A DNA stretch of 64,000 nt from Planctomycetota bacterium (lineage in GTDB: Bacteria > Planctomycetota > UBA1135): the NCBI GenBank assembly GCA_018671175.1, contig JABHIE010000026.1, positions 1 through 64,000 of the forward strand. Reading direction: 5' to 3'. Below, piece by piece: positions 16,423 through 25,781 of this stretch. Every line of letters begins with the position of its first letter. Within the stretch, counting starts at the first letter, position 1. A program made the position numbers and the translations under genes. The notes beneath the pieces were generated by a model. That model did not search any database and was not told the origin of the DNA. It was given only the letters and a program-made list of their open reading frames with translations.

Positions 16423-17070
16423 ATGCCATTCACGCGAGCGGCTTTTTCGTCGGCGACGCCTGAGCTTTTAAGTCGCGGTGCACGCTTTAAGCCTGCCGTT
16501 TGGCGCTGGGGCGGCGAGGTCACGGTTGTCGTCAAAGATGTACGCGATTTACCTTTCTGGAGTCGCCCTTTGGCGCGGTGGTTGCTCGATCGCGAACGGC
16601 GCATCATGCTTCGTTTAAGCGGTTTAGAAGCCTTTCCGCAGGTTTTAGCCGAGCTTGATCGAGATGCGTTTGTCATCGACCTCCTGCCGGGGCAACCCCT
16701 AACTCAAGAGGCTTTTTTGTGCGCACCACGAGAGATTACGACTCGTTTCCAGACTCAAATTCAGCAGATGCATGCACGAGGCGTTTTCCATCTTGATTTG
16801 CGACAACGGCAAAATATATTATTGGATGGCGAGCAGCCATATCTAATTGATTTCGGTGCAGCTTTTTCACCAAATTGGCTAGGCCGTAAAATTTGGGGGC
16901 CTCTGATGCGCTGGGTCGACCGGATGGCACCCCTCAAATACCTCGCTCGATGGGCGCCCCAAGAGCTCTCAGCTGACGAAATCCGTCTGGTTCGTCGCAC
17001 TCAACGGTTGCGTAAATTCTGGCTCCTCTCGCCCAACAATCCTGACGGCGAAGATGTCGTGGGGCGATGA
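16423..17070 (+). CDS. Small kinase of the LPS/RIO-like fold
   Basis: A 215-residue protein kinase-like protein. The catalytic loop is HLDLRQRQNILL, with Asp and Asn in the usual positions, and the metal-binding motif is IDFG. The N-lobe lysine is probably in VVVKDVRD. Size and spacing fit the lipopolysaccharide kinase (WaaP/InaA) and RIO-like groups rather than Hanks-type Ser/Thr kinases. Neighbouring kdsB and the second such gene at 62098 favour a role in phosphorylating a cell-envelope sugar, but this is inference. It overlaps the region before the LysM gene. Confidence 0.65.
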   Translation: MPFTRAAFSSATPELLSRGARFKPAVWRWGGEVTVVVKDVRDLPFWSRPLARWLLDRERRIMLRLSGLEAFPQVLAELDRDAFVIDLLPGQPLTQEAFLCAPREITTRFQTQIQQMHARGVFHLDLRQRQNILLDGEQPYLIDFGAAFSPNWLGRKIWGPLMRWVDRMAPLKYLARWAPQELSADEIRLVRRTQRLRKFWLLSPNNPDGEDVVGR

Positions 17071-17104
17071 CAATAAACACCACAAGATGTGGTGGCACAA
17101 GATT

Positions 17105-17131
17105 TTGCTTGGATTTTCAGTCTCATACAAT
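17105..17131 (+). promoter_or_regulatory. Possible promoter for the LysM gene
   Basis: TTGCTT (17105-17110) and TACAAT (17126-17131) lie 33 nt before ATG 17165. The 15-bp spacer is shorter than usual, so this is tentative. Confidence 0.3.
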
Positions 17132-17164
17132 ATATTGGGCGCATCCGAAGGGGATGTAACAAAA

Positions 17165-17908
17165 ATGGGTCGACTCGAGAAGCAAATCATTGCAGCAGCC
17201 ATTGCGCTGCTGGGTATTCTTTTAATTGCAGTTCTGTTCGCAGATGGGCTGACTTTTACGCCTGATGCTGAACAGTCGCCAACTCAGTTTGCTGACCCCA
17301 TTGCTGTGCATGAGGCGGCTCCGAGTCTTCAGATTCGCAGTGGCTCAACGGTTGAAGCAAAGGTCATCGACCTCTTCGCACCTCAGAGCCCTAAGCTTGA
17401 CCTTGCATCTGCTTCCGCGCCTCGGGCGATTGATTCTTTTCAGGTCAACCACGCTTCAAGTGCAACGCCCGCCGCACAAGTCGTGGCTCAACCCGCCGAT
17501 TTACCGGCCCTCATCACTTATAAGGTCCAGCCGGGTGATGTTTTCTCGCGCATCGTATCGAAACAACTTGGCTCAATTAAGCGTATCCCTGATGTCTTGG
17601 CGGTTAATCCGGGCCTTGATCCAGATATCCTGATGCCTGGCGATGAGATTCTCATCCCTAACCCGCTCATCGCGATTCCTGCGACGGCCAAGAAAGAGCT
17701 TTCCGTTGTGGCCGCCACTGTCCATGACCTTGGTCAGGCCTCCACTTCTCACAAAGTGGTTTCTGGTGACAGCCTCTGGAAGCTCGCCCGTAAATATCTC
17801 GGCAACGGCAACCCATCTTCAATGCAGCGTTTTGTCGATGCAAACCCAGATTTGGGCGATGTTGACGCGGTTCTGCAAATTGGGCAGGTTTTAGCCGTCC
17901 CGCAATAA
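17165..17908 (+). CDS. Membrane-anchored protein with two LysM domains
   Basis: A 247-residue protein starting at ATG 17165. Residues 5-25 form one membrane segment. A Pro/Ala/Ser-rich linker reaches about residue 115. LysM 1 spans about 118-165 (ITYKVQPGDVFSRI to GDEILIP) and LysM 2 about 197-247 (SHKVVSGDSLWKLARKYLG to the end). LysM domains bind the GlcNAc backbone of peptidoglycan, so the protein probably tethers the inner membrane to the wall. It is followed after 3 nt by anmK, which recycles wall sugars. Its presence argues that this organism makes peptidoglycan. Confidence 0.85.
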   Translation: MGRLEKQIIAAAIALLGILLIAVLFADGLTFTPDAEQSPTQFADPIAVHEAAPSLQIRSGSTVEAKVIDLFAPQSPKLDLASASAPRAIDSFQVNHASSATPAAQVVAQPADLPALITYKVQPGDVFSRIVSKQLGSIKRIPDVLAVNPGLDPDILMPGDEILIPNPLIAIPATAKKELSVVAATVHDLGQASTSHKVVSGDSLWKLARKYLGNGNPSSMQRFVDANPDLGDVDAVLQIGQVLAVPQ

Positions 17909-17911
17909 TCG

Positions 17912-19081
17912 GTGGCTCTGCCATTTCCAAGCGGTGAGGCTAGTCAGCCCCGTTTGATTCTCGGGTTAAGCTCCGGAACTTCTGCGGATGGTGTTGATCT
18001 CGCTCTGATTCGAGTTGAGGGCAGCGGCGGCGACCGTAAAGTCGAGTTTCTGGCCGGTGAGATGCGCGAGATGCCAGCATCTTTGCGGGCGAGAGTTCAG
18101 GCCGCTTCCGAGTGGGGCGTGTCTGATTTGGCTTCGGCCCACTATGAGCTCGGAGTCTTTTTTGGGATGGCTGGCCAAGACTTTTTGGCTGATCGCGGTT
18201 TTCCAATTCAAGAAATCGACTTTGCAGGCAGTCATGGGCAAACGGTTTGGCACCATGATGGCGACCCTGCGGCAGGCACTTTGCAGATTGGGGCTCATTC
18301 CGTTACGGCCTTTCATCTTGGCCTCCCGGTAATCGGAGATTTTCGTTGGGCCGACTTAGCCGTTGGGGGGCAAGGCGCCCCGATTTCTTCATGGGCCGAT
18401 TGGGTGCTCCACCGCAACGCATGCCCAAAATTTTCGATTTTGAATTTAGGGGGCATTAGCAATGTCTCTGTCTTGCAAGGCAATAGCAACCCCCGAGCCT
18501 GGGACACCGGGCCCGCAAATGGTCCAATTGATTTTCTAGCCGAGCATTTTTTTCAATCGCCGTTTGATGACGATGGGCACTTTTCGGCCCAGGGGCGAGT
18601 TTCTACAGAGGTCGTGCAAGCACTTTTAGCCGACACTTGGTTTGATCGCCCAGTGCCTCGCTCGACAGGGCTGGAGCGCTTTGGCGCCCCTTTTGCTCAG
18701 CAGGCTCTGTCGCTTTTCAATAAACATGCACTATCTGCAACTCCTGTTGACATAATGGCTTCCGTGACTGAGGCCGTGGCGTTTTCGATCGCTAATAGCC
18801 TTGCCAAAGAAGGCCTATCTGCGGCGCCTGTTTATGTGTGCGGTGGGGGCGCGAGCAACTCTTTCTTGTGCTCTCGCATTGCAGCGCACCTAGACCTCGA
18901 TTCGCTTTTGCCCTATTCCGATTTGGGCTGGAACCCCGACTTGCGTGAGGCCGTTGCCTTTGCATTACTGGCCGATGCTTTTGTTCAAGGCGAGTCAACT
19001 ACCTTCGCCGAGACGACTGGCGCAAAAAAAGCGGCACTTTTAGGAGCATTTCATCCAGTTCCTGTTCTTGACCGGCCCTAG
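17912..19081 (+). CDS. anmK: Anhydro-N-acetylmuramic acid kinase
   Basis: A 389-residue sugar kinase of the ASKHA fold. AnmK opens and phosphorylates 1,6-anhydro-MurNAc to MurNAc-6-phosphate during peptidoglycan recycling. Key motifs are GLSSGTSADGVD near the N-terminus (phosphate 1), SHGQTVWHH, GDFRWADLAVGGQGAP and CGGGASNSFL in the C-terminal half. Translation appears to start at GTG 17912. The last part of the protein contains DLGWNPDLREAVAFALLAD, the conserved KEA/REA region of the family. Confidence 0.93.
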   Translation: MALPFPSGEASQPRLILGLSSGTSADGVDLALIRVEGSGGDRKVEFLAGEMREMPASLRARVQAASEWGVSDLASAHYELGVFFGMAGQDFLADRGFPIQEIDFAGSHGQTVWHHDGDPAAGTLQIGAHSVTAFHLGLPVIGDFRWADLAVGGQGAPISSWADWVLHRNACPKFSILNLGGISNVSVLQGNSNPRAWDTGPANGPIDFLAEHFFQSPFDDDGHFSAQGRVSTEVVQALLADTWFDRPVPRSTGLERFGAPFAQQALSLFNKHALSATPVDIMASVTEAVAFSIANSLAKEGLSAAPVYVCGGGASNSFLCSRIAAHLDLDSLLPYSDLGWNPDLREAVAFALLADAFVQGESTTFAETTGAKKAALLGAFHPVPVLDRP

Positions 19082-19174
19082 ACACCCTATATTATGTTGC
19101 CTTGCTGGGCGAGCCGACTAACCTCGGTCTCTGCTTCATGGCAATTTCCCTGTAACTCCCGTCTCGGGCACATC

Positions 19175-21166
19175 ATGACCCACATCCGGACTAAGGCCCT
19201 CGGCCTCCTCATCGGCCTCGCTGCCATCCTTACCCCCGCTTCTTCCCTCTTTGCGCAAGAAGACGCTCAATCCCGCTTTGACCAAGGGATGGCCGCATAT
19301 CATGCCGGCGATCACGAAACGGCATTGGGGCATTTCCGCTCTGTCGTGTCTGCGATGCCTGATAGCGTCGTTGCTGTTGAGCTTCTGCACTCGAGCCAAG
19401 ATGGCATTCTTGAGCTTCTTGTCGCTGGCGGTGAGTTTGAAACTTTTGCCCGCGAAGTTCTTGCGACAGCTGCCACGATGACAAACGATGTCATTCGTGA
19501 TTCAGCCGCTGCTGAAGCTGACGCTAAAGGTTGCTTTGCTGAATCTTATGAAACACGCGCTCGCGCGATTTTCGCATTGAGCTCAAAGTATGGTCCTTTT
19601 GCTGCTCCACCGCTTGTTGCCAAGCTGGCTTCTCCGAGCGAAGAAATCCGTTTGCAGGCTGTATACGCCCTATCGCGTTTAGGCACAGAGGCCGTCCTTC
19701 CAACCCTTGCTGCCTCTCACTCGAGCCATGTTGAGGTACGCATGGGCGCTCTCATGGTCATGGCTGAAATTAAAGATGGCCGAGTCGCTGCTCGCGTGGC
19801 TGACATGGCTGAAAACGACACCGATGGTGCCGTCCGTAGCATTGCGGGTCAATTGGGGTATACCGAGCGCGCAGTTGATTTGCATTACGCTCAAGCTTGG
19901 AATTACATCTTGGCCGACGAAATGCTTGGCCTCTCTCCTGCCGAGAACTACGGCGTGTTGTGGTCAATTGATAGCTCTCGCCTGCAGTCATACAGCGTGC
20001 CTACATCCGCGATGGCACTTGAGCTTGCAAAGTACCACTTGATTCGCGCCGATGAATTGGGTCACCCTAAAGCCATGTCTTCTTTGGCTGTTGTTTATGC
20101 AAACGAAGCCGCCTTGTTGCAAGGTCTCGTTAACGACGGGCAAGACTATCAAGAGGTCTTGGCCGCTCAGCGTAATGCTGCACTTACGATTTCTGGTGCT
20201 GACCGCGATATCGCGATGCAGGGCGCCCTTCAGCATGGCATGCAAGCTGCAAGCATCGAGCTCGCCTCAATGCTCGGCGAACCTGGTTGCCCAAGTACAG
20301 GTCTCAAAAAGGCCATGTATAGCCAGTGGCCAGCCGTTTGGTCGGCTGCCGCCCTTGTTCTTGCCGAGCGCGGCGACCAGAGCACTGAGGTCCTTGAAGC
20401 CCTCACGCTTGCCATGGGCCTGCGTAGTGTGCGCGTGGTTCATGTGATTGACGCTGATTCCAGCCGCACCGATGCTCTTGCCATTGAGCTCGCAAAGTTG
20501 GGTGTCACAACGGTTGTTTCTCCTTCTGCTGGCATGGGGCTCGTCGCTATGCACCGCAGTGTCAAGGTTGATGCCTTTGTTATTTCCAACCGTCAAGTCG
20601 GCATGGACGCCCGCCGTATCGTTTCTGAAATCCGTGCTGACTCACGCCATTCAGATGTGCCCGTTTTCGTCTTAGGCGAAAACAATGCCGATTCAGCTCA
20701 AACCGTCGAGCTCGCTGACGCAAGTGAAGTCGTGATTGCTTTCCTCGAGCTTGATCAAGGTCGCGCTGACCTCGATTTGTTTGCAGCTCGTGCGACAACG
20801 GCTTTAGCCTCCATTGCTAAAGATAATGGCGCTTTACTGAGCGCTCATACTGATGCTTTCGTTTCAGCTCTTGCTCGGGTTGATGGGGTGGCTACACCTG
20901 CCGCTACGGCTCTTGGCTTTATTGCTGCACCCTACACCGTTGATGCGCTTACGACTGTTGTTTCTGATACGAGTCGTTCGAGCTCGGTTCGTTCTGCCGC
21001 AGCTCGCTCACTGGCCCAATTAGGCGCTAGGGGGGTCAGCCTGAATTCAGATGTTCTGCAAGAGGCTGTCCGCGAAGGCGATGCGGCACTCAGTCGGGCT
21101 TGCTCTTCTGCTTTGGGTGCGGTTGCAGCGGCGCACATGCCAGCTGTAGTCTTAGCCGCCGAATAG
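19175..21166 (+). CDS. Exported HEAT-repeat protein with receiver-like domain
   Basis: A 663-residue protein from ATG 19175. Residues 1-27 form a signal peptide ending ASSLFAQ. A TPR-like helix pair (about 30-70) precedes HEAT repeats (about 125-230), recognisable by repeats such as RLQAVYALSRLG and VRMGALMVMAEI. Around residues 425-520 a receiver-like alpha/beta domain begins VRVVHVIDADSS; at the phosphoacceptor place it has ISN (Ser471-Asn472) instead of Asp, so phosphorylation there is unlikely. Further HEAT-like repeats follow, ending in SVRSAAARSLAQLG and after. The role is unknown; it may be a scaffold. It stands apart from the flanking genes and is followed by tRNA-Thr. Confidence 0.65.
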   Translation: MTHIRTKALGLLIGLAAILTPASSLFAQEDAQSRFDQGMAAYHAGDHETALGHFRSVVSAMPDSVVAVELLHSSQDGILELLVAGGEFETFAREVLATAATMTNDVIRDSAAAEADAKGCFAESYETRARAIFALSSKYGPFAAPPLVAKLASPSEEIRLQAVYALSRLGTEAVLPTLAASHSSHVEVRMGALMVMAEIKDGRVAARVADMAENDTDGAVRSIAGQLGYTERAVDLHYAQAWNYILADEMLGLSPAENYGVLWSIDSSRLQSYSVPTSAMALELAKYHLIRADELGHPKAMSSLAVVYANEAALLQGLVNDGQDYQEVLAAQRNAALTISGADRDIAMQGALQHGMQAASIELASMLGEPGCPSTGLKKAMYSQWPAVWSAAALVLAERGDQSTEVLEALTLAMGLRSVRVVHVIDADSSRTDALAIELAKLGVTTVVSPSAGMGLVAMHRSVKVDAFVISNRQVGMDARRIVSEIRADSRHSDVPVFVLGENNADSAQTVELADASEVVIAFLELDQGRADLDLFAARATTALASIAKDNGALLSAHTDAFVSALARVDGVATPAATALGFIAAPYTVDALTTVVSDTSRSSSVRSAAARSLAQLGARGVSLNSDVLQEAVREGDAALSRACSSALGAVAAAHMPAVVLAAE

Positions 21167-21183
21167 GCTTCTCTTGCTTTTCT

Positions 21184-21208
21184 TTGGCCCGTCATCAGGT
21201 CGGGCCAA
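21184..21208 (+). other. Hairpin directly before tRNA-Thr
   Basis: Perfect 8-bp inverted repeat TTGGCCCG (21184-21191) and CGGGCCAA (21201-21208). It ends one base before the tRNA and has no U tract. It may terminate the HEAT gene or aid tRNA 5' processing. Confidence 0.4.
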
Positions 21209-21283
21209 GCCAGAGTAGCTCAGGGGTAGAGCACTGCTTTCGTAAAGCAGCGGTCACGAGTTCAAATCTCGTCTCTGGCTCCA
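21209..21283 (+). tRNA. tRNA-Thr (anticodon CGT)
   Basis: Acceptor GCCAGAG pairs with CTCTGGC. The D stem is GCTC/GAGC, the anticodon stem CTGCT/AGCAG encloses TTCGTAA, and the T arm is ACGAG-TTCAAAT-CTCGT. The discriminator is T21280 and CCA is encoded at 21281-21283. Confidence 0.95.
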
Positions 21284-21287
21284 CTTA

Positions 21288-21315
21288 GACCGACCTAATG
21301 GGTCGGTCTTTTTTT
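21288..21315 (+). terminator. Intrinsic terminator after tRNA-Thr
   Basis: GACCGACC (21288-21295) pairs with GGTCGGTC (21301-21308), followed by seven T. Confidence 0.9.
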
Positions 21316-21350
21316 GTGTATCGAGACCTTGGTTCCTTCATAATGTTGCG

Positions 21351-23531
21351 ATGTTTCGGAATGCCATAATCCTTTCTCTCCTTCTTTGTACTTTTTTGGC
21401 CTGTGGAGGCAATAAAAAAGAGTTGGCCTCAGTTCGAGTGGGCTGGCAGCAAGGCTTGGGCTCTCTGCCTGATGACCAATATGACCCTGGGTCTGTTGAT
21501 TCCACTTTACAATTCCCATCAGAAGTGACTTCTGTTCTTGAGCCGTCTGTGTTGGCCATGAATGATTTGCCCGCTTGGTCGGGTTTGACCCCTCTTGAGT
21601 TCTCTTTCTCCACGGCGATTCAATCGCATTCTGCAACAGCCGGGCAGGCGGTTCGGCTTTTTTACGCCGAAAGTTCTAATGCCGCAGGGCGCCCAATCGA
21701 GAGTATTCTAGATGAGATTCCTGCCGCTGATTATTCCGTCTCAATTTCTGGCAGCAAGCTCTCGATTCAGCCTGCCGCGCCCACAGCCGCTTCAACGGGC
21801 GAGATTTCGCCGTCTCCATTTCGTCCGGGTAGCACCATCGTTGCTGTTTTGACGACTGCCTTAAAAGACATCAACAGAGACTCGTTTCAGCGCACTGCCG
21901 CTTACGCTGAGCAACTTGCAGTTCCACACCCTGATGCGCATAGTCAGGCCTATCAGGCCCAATACTTACTACAGCTTCTTCAAGCTGAGGGTCTAGCTCA
22001 AGGCTCCGTTCTGCATGTGCAGAGTTTTACGGTGCAGACCTTAGGCACTGTTCTGGGCTTGTTGCGAGATGTCGCTTTTGGTGGCGAGGCTGCCATGTTC
22101 ACGGAAGGCGAGCTCGATTCTCGATTTGCGGCACTTGACATACATGATGGTGCAGAGCCCGGTCTGGGCTTGCCCCTGGCCTATAATTTTTTAGAAGTTG
22201 CAGGTGCCGGCGGTACCCGGAATCGAGTTTTCCAAGGGGTGCTTGAGCTTCCTTATTTGCTTGGGCGACCATCTCAATCGACAGACACTACTTTCTTGAC
22301 CCAGCCTTGGCAGTCGCGATTTACCTTGTTAGGCGATCTTGCTCAAAGCCGTGCCGTGACCCCCCTCAACCCACTGCCGGCCTTGCAGAACAGCGAGAAA
22401 ATCCCCATTTTGGTGAGCTTGCCTACAGAGGCAGCACCACCTGGTGGTTACCCGGTCGTTCTTTTTCAGCACGGCTATCAAGGAAGCCGTGTCGATTCGC
22501 TAAATCTAGCCGCTACTTTCGGTTTTGGAGAATTCCTCGAAGGTGCGATGGCTGTTGTCGCAATTGACTTGCCGTTACATGGAGTTGACCCGTTTCTTCA
22601 TAACGAGTTCTACACTGGCCGAGTCTTGAGCGGTGTACACGAGCGCACATTTGGCGTTGATGCCATCAACAACAATACCGGCGCATTGGGTGCTGATGGG
22701 TTTGAAGAGCCGTCAGGGCACTGGTTCCTAAACCTTGAAAACCCAGCTGTCGCCCGTGATCATTATCGCCAAAGTGTGGCCGATTTGTTGTCCGTCTTGG
22801 GCTCACTGGCTAGCATCGATGCAGATGGCGATAGCAACCCTGATTTTGACTTGAGTCAAGTTACTTTTCTTGGGCATTCTTTGGGCGCTTCTTTGGGTGT
22901 TACGCTACTGAACCTTGACCTGGCAAATTTCCAAGTTCAGATTCAAGCCGCAACCTTGGCCATGCCTGGGGCAAGCCTAATGGGCTCTTTCCGAGCCTCA
23001 CAATTAATCGGACCTAACCTCGAATCTCAGTTGCTTGCGCTAGGCCTTGTGCCCGATTCTGCAGAGTACAACCGCTATCTTTGGTTTGCTCAGACGATGC
23101 TTGATGTTGTCGAGCCTGCCGCCGCCGCTGGCGACGCCATGGCGCGGGGGCAAGCAGATGAGTTCGCCACACTTTTTGATGTGCCGCTGCATCTCATCGA
23201 GGTCGTGGGGGATGGCCTCCTCGAAATGCCCGATAAGGTCATGCCAAATGCAGTCTCCAGCAACCCTTGGGTCGGCACTGAGCCGCTCATATCGCTGCTT
23301 GGGCTTGACTCTATTTCTACAACGCCTTTGGCCGGGCCAATCCGTGGCTCTGTCCGTTTCGTAGCGGGCCACCATGGCTCGATAATCACCCCCCTTGGCG
23401 AAGACGGATTTGCCAACACGACGGCTCAATCCGTTTATGATGAGATGTCTCTCGAAGCCTATTGGTTTTTGAAGACATTAGGCAATCAATTGCCCATTTC
23501 AGACGAGACTCTCGTCCTTCAGCCCGAGTAG
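21351..23531 (+). CDS. VolA-like lipase lipoprotein (copy 1)
   Basis: A 726-residue surface lipoprotein with lipobox LAC and lipidation at Cys18. Residues about 40-250 form the bacterial virulence-factor lipase N-terminal region (calcium-bound in relatives is not verifiable here). From about 360 an alpha/beta hydrolase fold begins: VVLFQHGYQGSR (oxyanion strand), FLGHSLGASLG with the nucleophile Ser, and VAGHHGSI with the catalytic His near the C-terminus. Related VolA proteins are surface-exposed lysophospholipases that release fatty acids. The paralogue downstream has the same domain order, so the pair arose by tandem duplication. Both lie between tRNA-Thr and tRNA-Pro. Confidence 0.8.
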   Translation: MFRNAIILSLLLCTFLACGGNKKELASVRVGWQQGLGSLPDDQYDPGSVDSTLQFPSEVTSVLEPSVLAMNDLPAWSGLTPLEFSFSTAIQSHSATAGQAVRLFYAESSNAAGRPIESILDEIPAADYSVSISGSKLSIQPAAPTAASTGEISPSPFRPGSTIVAVLTTALKDINRDSFQRTAAYAEQLAVPHPDAHSQAYQAQYLLQLLQAEGLAQGSVLHVQSFTVQTLGTVLGLLRDVAFGGEAAMFTEGELDSRFAALDIHDGAEPGLGLPLAYNFLEVAGAGGTRNRVFQGVLELPYLLGRPSQSTDTTFLTQPWQSRFTLLGDLAQSRAVTPLNPLPALQNSEKIPILVSLPTEAAPPGGYPVVLFQHGYQGSRVDSLNLAATFGFGEFLEGAMAVVAIDLPLHGVDPFLHNEFYTGRVLSGVHERTFGVDAINNNTGALGADGFEEPSGHWFLNLENPAVARDHYRQSVADLLSVLGSLASIDADGDSNPDFDLSQVTFLGHSLGASLGVTLLNLDLANFQVQIQAATLAMPGASLMGSFRASQLIGPNLESQLLALGLVPDSAEYNRYLWFAQTMLDVVEPAAAAGDAMARGQADEFATLFDVPLHLIEVVGDGLLEMPDKVMPNAVSSNPWVGTEPLISLLGLDSISTTPLAGPIRGSVRFVAGHHGSIITPLGEDGFANTTAQSVYDEMSLEAYWFLKTLGNQLPISDETLVLQPE

Positions 23532-23563
23532 ACCTTTACCCCCACTTCCCCCATACTGTTCTC

Positions 23564-25666
23564 ATGAAGAAAACCCTTCTCCTCCCATTTGTTCTCCTTG
23601 CCGTTTCGCTTCCTGCGTGCGGTGGTGATCATTCACCCGCCACGACCCCTGTTTATGCGCCTTCTGTTGGCGAGCTTCCTGTGCCAAACGACTTTCTGTT
23701 TGCAGGTTCCACCGACGGTACATTGAATCTGCCCGTAGCCGACGCAGCTGATTTCAGCGACTTGTCTGTGCACCTTAATGCTATTGATGGTTGGTCCACT
23801 GTGGCACCTTTTCGTTTTGACTTTACGGGCGATGTTGATTCGGATTCCGCCGTTGCAGGTCATACTGTGCGTGTTTTTGAAGTGGCCACGCATGGCCTTG
23901 GCGGACCTATTACAGGTGTCGTTGCTGAGTTAAACGCAGCTAATTTCGCGGTCACTACTTCTGATGCTACGGTTACGATTGCCCCGACGACTCCTTTTGA
24001 GCCATCGACTTCATATATGGTCGTTTTGGCGCGTGGCTTAAAAGATACGCGTAATCGCGAGATCGAGCCATCCGTTGAGTTCCGCGTCATGGAAACCATG
24101 GAAGCCGAAGACGGCTCCGCTCAAGCTCTTGTGCAAGCCATGACAGCTGCAGCTGGCACACAAGGCCTCGAATGGACAGATGTCCTTTGTGCGACGACTT
24201 TCACGACTCAATCCATTGGCGGTACTCTTGAAACGGTTTATGCCATGACAGATGGCCGTGAGGCATTAGTCATTCAGGGGATGAGCGATTCGGGCTATTT
24301 CGATATGACCTCCGGCACCGATACTTTGGTTTCCACGCCTACGAGTCTGGAATTCGGCCCTGCCAATGCATTGTTCTATGGCAATGAATCGCCCAATCGT
24401 GATGCCAATATGTGGGCGGGCACAATGTCGTTGCCTTACTACCACGCTGCGGGCACTCACGCCCTAGATTTGGGCCCCCTTACCGGGTTCTGGCAGGCGC
24501 GCTATAGCTTCTGGGGCGATGACAATGTCAACCTCACCGGCATGAACACTATGCCGTTGGCCACAGGCACAGAAATGATTCCTGTTTTGGTTGGGCTACC
24601 TTTGGTCCCCCGCCCTGCAAATGGTTGGCCGGTTGTCATTTTCCAACACGGCATTACTCGTAATCGCACCGACCTCTATGCAGTCGTCGATGCTCTTGCG
24701 CAAGATGGCCTTGCCTCAATCGCTATCGATATGCCTTTGCATGGTCTTGATGAGGCTGACCCTTATTTTGCCGACCTCTGGGCTGGTAATGACGCCTTGG
24801 CTGTCCACGAGCGCACCTTTGGCCTTGATCTGCAAAATAATGCAACGGGCGCCTTTGGGTTTGACGGTATTGTCGATGAGTCTGGCGCCTGGATGATGAA
24901 TCTTGCCAGCCCGCTCACTTCACGCGACAACTTGCGTCAAGCGGTTGCTGACTTGATGAGCCTCCATTTTGCCATGAAAACAATGGATGTCACTGGCGAT
25001 GGCCCTGAATTTGACATGACCCAAGTCTCTTTCCTAGGCCACTCACTCGGCGCCATCGTAGGCACGACCTTCCTGCGTTACGCAAGCGGCGTCCAGGCGG
25101 CATCTCTTGCTGTGCCAGGTGGCGGTTTGGCCCACATGCTTAATGGTTCCGTTGCCTTCGGCCCTGTCATTGCTGCTTCCCTCGCATCTCAAGGCATCAC
25201 TCCTGATATGCCAGAATACGAAGATTTCCTTTGGGTCGTGCAGAGCGTGACCGACGCGGGTGACCCCGTCAATCATGCTGGTCGTGGCTTGGGTGCGACT
25301 ATCCCGATACACCTCATGGAAGTCGTCGGAAATGGTGTGGATCATTACCCTGACCTTGTCGTTCCAAATGGCGTTGCAGGCGCACCGCTTGCCGGCACTG
25401 AGCCTCTCGTCGAGACGATGGGTTTGAGTTCCTTGACTTCTCCAGGGATTCTTCTTCCAGGCGCAGGCATTCGTGCTGTCGTCCGTTTCACGGGTGGGCA
25501 CCACGGCTCGATTTTGACAGGCACAACTGATGCGTTTGGTGACCCTGGTGTTCCGGGCGACCACAACGAGGCTGCCTGGTTTGAAATGCAGACCCAAGTC
25601 GCGACTTTCCTCGCCACGGCTGGCACCATGCTTCCAGTCGATGCCTCAAGTGGTGTTGTTGACTAA
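23564..25666 (+). CDS. VolA-like lipase lipoprotein (copy 2)
   Basis: A 700-residue lipoprotein from ATG 23564 with signal MKKTLLLPFVLLAVSLPAC and lipidation at Cys19. It repeats the architecture of the upstream copy: N-terminal beta domain with PVPNDFLFAGSTDGTLNLP near 45-63, hydrolase strand VVIFQHGITRNR, IDMPLHGLD, nucleophile motif FLGHSLGAIVG and FTGGHHGSILTG containing the catalytic His. The segment VHERTFGLDLQNNATGAFG is shared almost exactly with copy 1. The leader before the ATG is C-rich with one G and has no Shine-Dalgarno. It probably acts on lipids outside the cell. Confidence 0.82.
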   Translation: MKKTLLLPFVLLAVSLPACGGDHSPATTPVYAPSVGELPVPNDFLFAGSTDGTLNLPVADAADFSDLSVHLNAIDGWSTVAPFRFDFTGDVDSDSAVAGHTVRVFEVATHGLGGPITGVVAELNAANFAVTTSDATVTIAPTTPFEPSTSYMVVLARGLKDTRNREIEPSVEFRVMETMEAEDGSAQALVQAMTAAAGTQGLEWTDVLCATTFTTQSIGGTLETVYAMTDGREALVIQGMSDSGYFDMTSGTDTLVSTPTSLEFGPANALFYGNESPNRDANMWAGTMSLPYYHAAGTHALDLGPLTGFWQARYSFWGDDNVNLTGMNTMPLATGTEMIPVLVGLPLVPRPANGWPVVIFQHGITRNRTDLYAVVDALAQDGLASIAIDMPLHGLDEADPYFADLWAGNDALAVHERTFGLDLQNNATGAFGFDGIVDESGAWMMNLASPLTSRDNLRQAVADLMSLHFAMKTMDVTGDGPEFDMTQVSFLGHSLGAIVGTTFLRYASGVQAASLAVPGGGLAHMLNGSVAFGPVIAASLASQGITPDMPEYEDFLWVVQSVTDAGDPVNHAGRGLGATIPIHLMEVVGNGVDHYPDLVVPNGVAGAPLAGTEPLVETMGLSSLTSPGILLPGAGIRAVVRFTGGHHGSILTGTTDAFGDPGVPGDHNEAAWFEMQTQVATFLATAGTMLPVDASSGVVD

Positions 25667-25694
25667 ACGCAAAACCTGTTTTTGCATTAAGCGA

Positions 25695-25720
25695 GAGCCA
25701 CGAGATTGATCTCGTGGCTC
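25695..25720 (+). terminator. Terminator after the lipase pair
   Basis: GAGCCACGAG and CTCGTGGCTC form a perfect 10-bp stem around ATTGAT. It is followed by only two T, so it may be inefficient. Confidence 0.65.
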
Positions 25721-25781
25721 TTGCCCATTTGGGGCTAAGGCTGTCGGTCAAACACCGGCAGAGTTAGCCCTGGCTAGGCAT

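Noticed and set aside
16423-17070. Hanks-type Ser/Thr kinase
   Set aside because: Too short and without the full set of kinase subdomains; fits LPS/RIO-like small kinases better.
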